Shown here piece by piece: positions 56,371 to 63,377 of a stretch of DNA of 64,000 nucleotides (positions within the stretch are counted from its first letter, which is position 1; the number at the start of each line of letters is the position of its first letter). The stretch lies in contig CANPIC010000012.1 in assembly GCA_947574055.1 (NCBI GenBank), forward strand, positions 1 through 64,000. The letters are read 5' to 3'. The notes below the pieces were generated by a model. It did no database searches. It saw nothing but the letters and a program-made list of their open reading frames with translations, and was not told the origin of the DNA. Position numbers and translations under genes: made by a program. The DNA is from an uncultured bacterium (GTDB lineage Bacteria; Bacillota; Clostridia; Lachnospirales; Lachnospiraceae).

Positions 56371-56922
56371 ATGGAATGGTATGACAGTTTGAGCAAAGAA
56401 GTGTCCTATGCGCTGCGCCATGCACCCTGGGAGTATCAGCTGGATATGGATGAAGAGGGCTGGGTGGCTGTTGATCAGCTGTTAGAGGGCTTGCGGAAAA
56501 AGGGGAAATGGACACACCTCTCAGTGTCGGATCTGCAACTGATGATGGAGCGAACGAAAAAGAAAAGATTTGAACTGCAGGCAGGAAAGATAAGGGCATT
56601 TTATGGACATTCTATACCGATGAAAATCGAGAAACAAGCCGCTGTACCGCCGGATCTTTTGTATCATGGCACTGCCAGAAGATTTCTGGAATCTATTTGG
56701 GAGCGGGGCCTTTTGCCAGGGGAGAGGCAGTATGTCCATCTGTCTCAGGATGTGGAAACTGCCAGGGCCGTGGGAAAGCGTCATGATGCCAAGCCGTGTA
56801 TTCTGGTTATAGATGCCAAGCGGGCATGGGAAGAGGGGGTGAAATTTTACCCCGGGAACGAAGATGTGTGGCTGACGGACTATGTGGCAGGCAGGTATAT
56901 AAAGGGGAAGGAGGAAAAGTGA
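56371..56922 (+). CDS. kptA: RNA 2'-phosphotransferase (KptA/Tpt1 family)
   Basis: Transfers an internal RNA 2'-phosphate to NAD+. 183 residues. The catalytic Arg-His-Arg-Arg set is visible: LRHAP near residue 16, YGHS at ~74, the NAD-binding LYHGTARR at ~93 and HLSQDVETARAVGKRH. DEEGWVAVDQLL is the typical N-terminal winged-helix signature. Its physiological substrate in bacteria is unclear because tRNA splicing of the yeast type is absent. The TGA overlaps a GTG that probably began the next gene. Confidence 0.94.
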   Translation: MEWYDSLSKEVSYALRHAPWEYQLDMDEEGWVAVDQLLEGLRKKGKWTHLSVSDLQLMMERTKKKRFELQAGKIRAFYGHSIPMKIEKQAAVPPDLLYHGTARRFLESIWERGLLPGERQYVHLSQDVETARAVGKRHDAKPCILVIDAKRAWEEGVKFYPGNEDVWLTDYVAGRYIKGKEEK

Positions 56923-58102
56923 AACGAAAAAGAATCTAGATTTTGACAAGCTGACAGACAGACGGGGAACGCACAGTCTGAAATGGGATGTGGAAGCACA
57001 TGAACTGCCGATGTGGGTGGCAGATATGGATTTTCCTGCGCCGCAGGAAATACGGGAAGCACTGGTCAGGCAGGCGGAGCAGGGGATATACGGATATAAT
57101 ATTGTACCAAAAGAGTGGTATCAGGCCTATATGGAATGGTGGGAAAGGCGTCACCATTTTGCCATCAAACAAGACTGGCTGCTGTTCAGTCATGGTGTAA
57201 TGCCTGTCATCTCGGCGGCGATACGACAGCTGACCAGGCCGGGGGAACGTGTACTGGTACAGACACCTGTCTATAACGGATTCTTTTCTGTGATCCGGGG
57301 AAATGACAGAGAGGTGCTGCAGGTGCCTCTGATCCGTGAGGGTGCAGAATACCGGGTTGATTTTGCGGCGCTGGAGGCAAAGCTGGCAGAACCGGAGACG
57401 ACGATGATGCTCCTTTGCAATCCTCATAATCCTGCCGGCAGGATATGGGAGCGGGAGACGCTGCAAAGGATTGGTGAACTCTGTGAGCGGTATCATGTCG
57501 AAGTACTGGCGGATGAGATTCATTGTGATCTGACAGATCCGGGATGGGAATATATTCCCTATGCTTCTGTATCCGAGCAGTGTCAGAAAAGCATAACCTG
57601 CATCGCACCGACAAAGGCCTTTAATCTGGCAGGAATCCAGACGGCAGCGGTGGTAATACCTGATGCGGAACTGCGAAAGCGCATGGAACGGATATTGCGG
57701 ACGGATGAGGCAGGAGAACCTAATACATTTGCGCTGGAAGCAGCGGTTACGGCATATACCAGAGGAGAATTCTGGCTGGATTCTCTGAGGGAGTATATTT
57801 TTGAAAACAAATGCCAGGCAGAGCGTTTTCTGTTAACGGAGATTCCGGAGATCAAGCTGATGGCAGGCAGGGCGACTTATCTTCTGTGGCTGGACTGCGG
57901 GGCGCTGACGGCTCATGCAGGAGAATTTGCCCGCTTTCTGCGGGCGCGGACAGGCCTTTGGCTCTCCGATGGCAGCCTGTTCGGCGAGGCGGGGGAGTCC
58001 TTTCTGAGAATGAATATCGCCTGTCCGCGCAGCCGGCTGGAAGACGGCCTGCGGCGGCTGGCGGAAGGTGTCAGGGCCTGGAAAGCGCATAAAAACCTGT
58101 GA
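56919..58102 (+). pseudogene. MalY/PatB-type cystathionine beta-lyase with apparent frameshift at codon 4
   Basis: PLP-dependent fold-type I aminotransferase family; C-S lyase splitting cystathionine. The body is intact from 56990: LPMWVADMDFPAPQEIREAL, CNPHNPAGRIWERE, VLADEIHCDL, and the PLP lysine in APTKAFNLAGIQ. The conserved start (FDKLTDRRGTHSLKWD) lies upstream in the same frame but has no start codon there. A GTG (56919) overlapping the kptA stop and correctly placed after AGGAGG reads into a stop at 56937. One extra A in the A5 run (56927-56931) would join both frames. Either a real indel, a -1 slip on the A-run, a sequencing error, or use of the internal GTG 56990 without the N-terminus. 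Confidence 0.85.
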
Positions 58103-58140
58103 AAGTCCAAAGAAGCGGAATGGTCACGAAACCGCGGGAC

Positions 58141-58596
58141 TCAGTAGCCCAGTTTTTGAAGTAAGGCAGTACAGCCTTCTACGATATCATCATAGGTTTC
58201 TTCGAAGTTTCCGGTATACCATGGGTCGGCGATATCATCGCCGGCCCTCTCTGTATAATCCAGTAGAAGGGACAGCTTACCGTCTCTGTCGGCTCCGGTG
58301 ATCCGTTCCATGTTACGCAGGTTCCAGTGGTCCATACCAATCAGATAATCGTAGTCTTCATAATCCTTCCGTGTCATCTGACGGGCATATTTCCCGGCTG
58401 TGCTGATACCTTCCCGGGCAAGGCGGCTACGCGTGCCATGATGTACCGGATTGCCGATTTCTTCGGTGCTGGTGGCAGCGGAAGCAATGAAAAAATCACC
58501 GGCAACGCCGGCCTTCTGCACCATGTCTTTCATAACGAACTCTGCCATGGGGGAACGACAGATATTGCCATGGCACACGAAAAGTATTTTTATCAT
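58141..58596 (-). CDS. Low-molecular-weight protein tyrosine phosphatase
   Basis: 151 residues. N-terminal P-loop CHGNICRS (Cys8, Arg14; C-x5-R-S), GTRSRL in the middle and the general acid in DPWYTGNFEETY (Asp ~126). Such enzymes dephosphorylate tyrosine kinases or arginine-phosphorylated proteins in Firmicutes. ATG 58596 has AAGGAG 10 nt away. The mobile element begins within about 100-200 nt upstream of this gene. Confidence 0.95.
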   Translation of the reverse strand: MIKILFVCHGNICRSPMAEFVMKDMVQKAGVAGDFFIASAATSTEEIGNPVHHGTRSRLAREGISTAGKYARQMTRKDYEDYDYLIGMDHWNLRNMERITGADRDGKLSLLLDYTERAGDDIADPWYTGNFEETYDDIVEGCTALLQKLGY

Positions 58597-58807
58597 AGTT
58601 TTCAAACTCCTTAATATGCCGTGAAATGCCCTGTTTTGCAAGAGATTTTGGGCGTTTTGTAAAATGCTCCAAAATGTGTGAATATGGCAAATCAGAGCAT
58701 ATTTTAGCAAGTTGCGACTACCTGTTAGTAGTAAAATTAGTAGTAAAACAAATTTTCCTACTACTAACGATTTTCTTTAATTTATTCAAATTAAACATAT
58801 TTCCTAA
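58597..58807. other. Boundary between chromosome and mobile element
   Basis: No gene. Base composition falls sharply to AT-rich from about 58690 on. The element end is placed here because the integrase-side cargo stops at 58808 and normal chromosomal sequence resumes at the phosphatase gene. The core attachment sequence cannot be fixed without the other end. Confidence 0.5.
58725..58767. repeat. Three copies of TTAGTAGTA: hairpin and possible integrase arm sites
   Basis: Two direct copies (58725-58733, 58737-58745) and one inverted copy TACTACTAA (58759-58767). On the minus strand the inverted pair forms a 9-bp hairpin followed by TTTT, a plausible terminator for the nuclease gene. Direct repeats near an element end are also typical binding sites for the arm domain of Tn916-type integrases. 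Confidence 0.6.
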
Positions 58808-60235
58808 CTATAATTTCGAAGCAGATTCTTTATTATCAACACGAGCATCTACCACAATAGTCTTTATTTTAACTCCATAAGCTTTTTCGGTATCATTTGC
58901 AATGTCTTGAATATTATCTACTCTCTTAATATCTTTATCAGTAAATGCCACCACTAAGAAAATACCTAATTTGCATGAATCAATTTTCATGTACTGTGGT
59001 AATTGTTTTTTCAAACCATTCCAAAATTTACTATTTTTTGCCAACTTTGCTTCTAGCAAAACCCGGTTTTTATATCCACTACTAAATCTAAAATCTACAG
59101 GTCCCATACCCTGATTTACTTCTCTTGTAAAATCAATATTATTAGCTCTACAATGTTCATCAAGAATTCCCTTGAATAATAATTGTACATCTTCCTCACT
59201 CCGTGCAGTAGTCCTTGTTTCATTCCATAAAAGTTTATATCCAGACCTTATTTCAACAAATTCTTTATAATATTGTGCAAACTCAAACACCTTTTTATAA
59301 AATTCCGTATCATCCGTCACATCACCAAACAAAAATTTATTATTTGCAGCAATTCCTTTTGAAAGTTCATACCACACATATCTAAGTGTTCTCTTCATTA
59401 ATTCTCCAAATGTATTTGCTTCACGTTTTTCGACTATATCTATATATTCTTTTACTAAATCATAATGTTCTATTGCTATTTCAGAAATCTTTGCTTTGTC
59501 CAAATTTTTGTCTATCTCATAATTAAAATCATTTCTCAATCGTTCTGCTAAATCTATCGTATTTGCAAAATCTTCACTATTAATCTCTGGTAACATATTC
59601 AGAAAATCTTTAGGAATTAAAATAACTGGAGAATTACCTTTATATGGATTAACGGGCAACAAATATTCACCATCACACCATCTCATATATTCATAATCAA
59701 AATATGCATTCTGCACCCTCTTTTTATCCATTGGAATTCCATGCAAATTGCATATTCTTTGTGTATATGTAATAAATCTTCCTTTTAATAAATTTGATGT
59801 CATGTCACTTAAACGATCCGGGCCAATTCCTTCACAAAATATTCCCAGTTCTTCAAAATGTGAAATATGGGTAACCCCTTTGGCAATAATGTCATTAATA
59901 TTGCTCGCTAGAGATTTCGCCCATAATGGTCCTGTTCCAGAACCTCTTCTAGTCTTTGAATAACCAAGACATATTGCATTTACTTCTGGAAACATAAGCA
60001 TGCTTTCTGCCTTTTTGTAACTCAAGTTATTTTTGCTTCCTCCTGCATGTGCAATAAGTTCAAAAGCTTTTTGAAAAAAGAACATCATTTCAGAATAACT
60101 ATCCTTAAATAACTCATCTTTTGACTTGAATACCGCAAACGGATCTATAAACAGCAATGTATCCTGTGATAATATTGGATTAAACCATTCTTCATCTCCT
60201 ACACACTGAAAATTATAATGTTCAGAAAATAACAT
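58808..60235 (-). CDS. Predicted PD-(D/E)xK nuclease-like protein, cargo of mobile element
   Basis: Unrecognised 475-residue protein. The N-terminal ~330 residues are helical with a conserved-looking LSQDTLLFIDPFAVFKSKDE near the start and SKTRRGSGTGPLWAKSLASN (~93-112). The C-terminal ~120 residues carry a restriction-endonuclease-like core: GPVDFRF (Asp ~381), then VLLEAKLAK (Glu ~395, Lys ~397), followed by LKKQLPQYMK and a strand GIFLVVAF. ATG 60235 has AAGGA at 8 nt; a TTG lies at 60256. It is 64 nt downstream of the P63C gene, same strand, same low GC, so the two form an operon. Probable defence function; the nuclease call rests on the motif. Confidence 0.75.
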   Translation of the reverse strand: MLFSEHYNFQCVGDEEWFNPILSQDTLLFIDPFAVFKSKDELFKDSYSEMMFFFQKAFELIAHAGGSKNNLSYKKAESMLMFPEVNAICLGYSKTRRGSGTGPLWAKSLASNINDIIAKGVTHISHFEELGIFCEGIGPDRLSDMTSNLLKGRFITYTQRICNLHGIPMDKKRVQNAYFDYEYMRWCDGEYLLPVNPYKGNSPVILIPKDFLNMLPEINSEDFANTIDLAERLRNDFNYEIDKNLDKAKISEIAIEHYDLVKEYIDIVEKREANTFGELMKRTLRYVWYELSKGIAANNKFLFGDVTDDTEFYKKVFEFAQYYKEFVEIRSGYKLLWNETRTTARSEEDVQLLFKGILDEHCRANNIDFTREVNQGMGPVDFRFSSGYKNRVLLEAKLAKNSKFWNGLKKQLPQYMKIDSCKLGIFLVVAFTDKDIKRVDNIQDIANDTEKAYGVKIKTIVVDARVDNKESASKL

Positions 60236-60299
60236 ATCCTCATTCCTTTCAGTCAAATTATCTGCTACTTTAATGATTACATAAACCCAGAACTACGTT

Positions 60300-61193
60300 T
60301 TATGATTTCTCGTCATATAAATTCAATTCTAATTGTATTGGTTCTCCCATAGCCTTCCTAAATAATTTATCAAACTCATCCCATGTATCAGATGCTTTCA
60401 TCAATGCAATTGTTTGTTGCAACTGGTGGTCCAATGTCGGAAGGCCTGTATCTTCTGTTAAAAACTGATGATATCTTGTACTTCTATTTCCGCCTTTTGT
60501 TTTTGGAGTCTTTTGTTTTAATTCATCAAGAACTCCTGGTGGCAGATAATTATATATATATTCATTCGTCAATTTCCCAGCATATTGTGGTTTTGCTTTT
60601 CCCCTGTATGTCCACCCCTTTAATCTAAACATTTGCTTATAAAACTCATCTGGAAAACGCTTTGCCCAAGGTAATAGTTCCTGACTAACATATTTTTCTA
60701 AAATAAGTTGCAATTCGTTTCTATCACGTTCATCCTGATACCCTGTCACTTCATCAATAACTGCTACTAATCCCACCTTAGCAAATGCAGTCATAATAAT
60801 ATACATACGTTCGGCCGTTCTTTTTTGAACCTCTGTTTTTAATACTCCATCATGCAATGCATCAACATATGCTTTACACAAATCCACAAATAACGAAGCT
60901 TCAAATGGTTGAAATTGAACTCCTCTTGTTGTCAAATAAATAGGTAGCTTATTGCGATTTGCATTGTTGATCCATTCTTCCAACCCTTCACTTAAATATG
61001 GAGATATCCACATACTATTTAAATTACGTGCCAACGCTTGGCTCCCATTTCCCTTAATGCCCATACCTCTAGCTGCACCACGCAAAGATAGAACTCTTTC
61101 TTTATTATCCATGACATAACACTCAATCTTAATATCATTTTCCTCATCAATTACCCATGTTCCACTATGGGTTGCTTTTGGTGTATTATTCAT
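60300..61193 (-). CDS. P63C-domain protein, cargo of mobile element
   Basis: 297-residue protein matching the P63C domain type (PF10546) known from phages and mobile elements, function unknown. Seen: VLSLRGAARGMGIKGNGSQA (~34-53), ARNLNSMWISPYLSEGLEEW, LPIYLTTRGVQFQPFEASLF, then the P63C core VAVIDEVTGYQDERDRNELQ, ILEKYVSQELLPWAKRFPDE, FYKQMFRLKGW and YNYLPPGVLDELKQKTP. ATG 61193 follows AAGGTGG; GTG 61205 is an alternative. First gene of the two-gene cargo operon, with palindromes in its upstream region. Likely DNA- or partner-binding component of the pair (inference). Confidence 0.82.
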   Translation of the reverse strand: MNNTPKATHSGTWVIDEENDIKIECYVMDNKERVLSLRGAARGMGIKGNGSQALARNLNSMWISPYLSEGLEEWINNANRNKLPIYLTTRGVQFQPFEASLFVDLCKAYVDALHDGVLKTEVQKRTAERMYIIMTAFAKVGLVAVIDEVTGYQDERDRNELQLILEKYVSQELLPWAKRFPDEFYKQMFRLKGWTYRGKAKPQYAGKLTNEYIYNYLPPGVLDELKQKTPKTKGGNRSTRYHQFLTEDTGLPTLDHQLQQTIALMKASDTWDEFDKLFRKAMGEPIQLELNLYDEKS

Positions 61194-61218
61194 ACCCCCT
61201 ACCACCTTTCTTACATTT

Positions 61219-61266
61219 ATATATAGGACCTCTATTCACTTTCCATTCGGGTCCTATATATAGGAT
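61219..61266 (-). promoter_or_regulatory. Operator-like palindromes upstream of the P63C operon
   Basis: A perfect 13-bp inverted repeat TATATATAGGACC (61219-61231) / GGTCCTATATATA (61251-61263), the second arm overlapping a perfect 14-bp palindrome TCCTATATATAGGA (61253-61266). Minus-strand boxes TTGCGC / TATATA run into it. Suggests a dimeric repressor. Confidence 0.65.
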
Positions 61267-61349
61267 ATACTTTAGTGCGCAATTTTGCAACTATTTTTTT
61301 ATATGTAAAAGCGCTCCAGTCGAAGCCAGAGCACCATCACTTCTCTATA

Positions 61350-62633
61350 TCAAATCACCTTAAATATTTTCTGCAATACCGCTTTCGCATCATTTTTCTT
61401 TTCTATCTCTGCCTGCGCCTTTTGAAATTCCTCCATCCGCCTCAGCTCCTTCTCTGCATCATCCAATCCGATATGGGTGTACACATTCATCGTGACCGAA
61501 ATATCCGAATGCCCCATGAGGTACTGTAAAGTCTTTGGATTCATCCCAGCTTTGGCTTGATTGCTGCAGTAAGTGTGGCGGCAGACATGCGGAGTGATGT
61601 TTGGCATCTGCACCCGGTAAATATCGTTGTACCTTCCGACCATGTGGTTGAACCTGTGCTGCCAGTGCATCGCCACCAACGGGTTTCCGTTATCATCGTA
61701 GAAAAGGAATCCCGTATAGCCGTCAATCACTTTTTCCATTTTCGGCGGCTCTCTGTCCTCGATAATAGCCCGAAACATATCTGCCACATCCTCGGTTATC
61801 GGTATTTTTCTCGTCCCGGCATCGGTCTTCGTGGTTTCAATAATGTACCTCATATCGGAAGTTCTTTGCAGCTGATGGTCTATGTTTACGATCCTGTTCT
61901 CAAGGTCGATGTCCTTAAGTGTCAGGCCGCAGAATTCCGAGATCCGCATTCCCGTGTGGAAAAGGATATAGACCACTTCGTAATATTTGCAGTACACCAC
62001 ATCATCATGCACAAACTTTAGGAATTTCCTCATCTGGTCTTTGGAAATCGCCTCCCTTGTGACAGAGTCGTTGACAATAACCCCGGCAAGCTGGAATCCA
62101 AATGGATTCTTTACCAAAACGTCATCATCCACTGCCATCTGAAAAGCGGGTCTGAGTACTCCCCGTATGGTATGGATGGAACTGTAACTTTTTCCACCTT
62201 CCTGCTGCAACTTGATAAGAAATATCTTTGCATCAGAGGTCTTCACACTCCGTATTTTCTGGCTGCCGAATTTTTCTTTTGCAAGCAATCTCTGGACGGT
62301 AACATATCCCTGTTTCGTGCTTTGCCTTACCCCGGTTTTGGTCTTAAGGTATCTGTCTACTAGCTCACATACCGTCATCTGCCCGTCAGAAACATTCATC
62401 AGCCTGTCCAGATCAGCATTGACCTGTTTCTCCAGTTCCCGCAAAGAAAGGCATGGTTTTTTGCCGGGAGGGAGTTTATCTGTCGGCTCCAGCTTCCAGC
62501 TGTACACAAAATGCGGTTTCCCATCAATGTGATATTTGTATTGGTATTTTCCGTCTGCCCTTATGCTCTCGCCCGGACGCAGCACCCTGCGCTTCGTGTC
62601 ACGCCTTGTTTTTCCCCTGCCTGCATTCGCCAT
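61350..62633 (-). CDS. int: Tn916-type tyrosine integrase
   Basis: Site-specific recombinase of 427 residues. N-terminal arm-binding domain of the Tn916 type (RRVLRPGESIRADGKYQYKY), SAM-like core-binding domain ~85-180, catalytic domain with the six active residues: Arg in HTGMRISE (~230), Lys in TTKTDAG (~269), His and Arg in HVCRH (~349, ~352), His in MGHSD (~375) and Tyr in VYTHIG (~385). ATG 62633 follows AGGAGG. Start overlaps the preceding excisionase-like gene, as in Tn916 relatives. Confidence 0.96.
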   Translation of the reverse strand: MANAGRGKTRRDTKRRVLRPGESIRADGKYQYKYHIDGKPHFVYSWKLEPTDKLPPGKKPCLSLRELEKQVNADLDRLMNVSDGQMTVCELVDRYLKTKTGVRQSTKQGYVTVQRLLAKEKFGSQKIRSVKTSDAKIFLIKLQQEGGKSYSSIHTIRGVLRPAFQMAVDDDVLVKNPFGFQLAGVIVNDSVTREAISKDQMRKFLKFVHDDVVYCKYYEVVYILFHTGMRISEFCGLTLKDIDLENRIVNIDHQLQRTSDMRYIIETTKTDAGTRKIPITEDVADMFRAIIEDREPPKMEKVIDGYTGFLFYDDNGNPLVAMHWQHRFNHMVGRYNDIYRVQMPNITPHVCRHTYCSNQAKAGMNPKTLQYLMGHSDISVTMNVYTHIGLDDAEKELRRMEEFQKAQAEIEKKNDAKAVLQKIFKVI

Positions 62634-62844
62634 TTGCAAGTCCCTCCTTCACATCTGGATTCTTTAACAAATACTGCTCAAAAGCCAATCGGATGATAAG
62701 GACTCTTTTTTTATAATAAGCAATGAAGTCCTTACCGTCCGTTTTCTCTAAAAACACATGGAATTTCCTCCTGCTGAAGTTCCAGTACCGGATTGCTTCT
62801 TCCGGGTTTAAGACATCTTTTTCTCCTAAGTCGGGCTTTGCCAT
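62599..62844 (-). CDS. Small excisionase-like DNA-binding protein
   Basis: 81 residues, winged-helix type: LNPEEAIRYWNFSRRKFHVF, FIAYYKKRVLIIRLAFEQYL, basic C-terminus. The VLIIRLAFEQYL ending resembles Tn916-type Xis proteins (RLLIKRELFEEYL-like). It overlaps the integrase start by 35 nt, implying coupled translation. Probably directs excision, or is a paralogue of the next gene. Confidence 0.8.
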   Translation of the reverse strand: MAKPDLGEKDVLNPEEAIRYWNFSRRKFHVFLEKTDGKDFIAYYKKRVLIIRLAFEQYLLKNPDVKEGLANGECRQGKNKA

Positions 62845-62954
62845 CTGATAACTCCTTTCCTTCCAAAAGCGGCGTATTTATCAAGTTTCTTGGGTTCACT
62901 GTATATTCCCTCTACTCCCCGGAAATAGCAACTACTTTTGGCAGATAAACGGAA

Positions 62955-63179
62955 TTATATTTCTGAGGAATTTCGGATAAAATCTTCAAATTTCGGTCTG
63001 ATGATTAGGAACCTGTTTCCGCTGTATACGGCAATGTTCCCAAGATTGTCCTCTGCGAGCCTTCTCATCTTCTTTGTGCCGATATTAAAGTAAAACGCCG
63101 CCTCTTTAACGGTGAGCAGATATTTATCCTTTAAAGATTCCTGCTTATTTTCTCCCTGTCCCATGCCTACAGGATTCAT
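62955..63179 (-). CDS. Tn916-type excisionase-like protein
   Basis: 74 residues: LLTVKEAAFYFNIGTKKMRR, AEDNLGNIAVYSGNRFLIIR, PKFEDFI, which fit the winged-helix Xis of Tn916-like elements. ATG 63179 has AGGTGG. A second Xis-like gene follows at 62844; having two is unusual. Overlaps none; 110 nt separate them. Confidence 0.82.
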   Translation of the reverse strand: MNPVGMGQGENKQESLKDKYLLTVKEAAFYFNIGTKKMRRLAEDNLGNIAVYSGNRFLIIRPKFEDFIRNSSEI

Positions 63180-63199
63180 GTTTTCCACCTCGCTTCCCT

Positions 63200-63276
63200 G
63201 CGTAATGGAGGGGCGGTCAGAATCTCCGCACCTTTCCTTTAGGAAAACGGTGCTGCCCCTCCACGCACATTTTTTT
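63200..63276 (+). terminator. Strong multi-step hairpin with T7 next to the excisionase gene
   Basis: Nested arms GGAGGGGC / GCCCCTCC (63207-63214 with 63255-63262), GCACC / GGTGC (63228-63232 with 63249-63253) and TTTCC / GGAAA, followed on the plus strand by seven Ts (63270-63276). A textbook plus-strand terminator shape. On the minus strand it lies in the excisionase leader, where it could act as an attenuator or block incoming transcription. Confidence 0.7.
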
Positions 63277-63377
63277 GAATTCAAACAGGGTATTGACCCC
63301 CAATACAGATAAATCATATAAAACGGCCTAATACCTGTATATATCTGCTTTTAATAAAATCAAACAATTTTGGGAAA

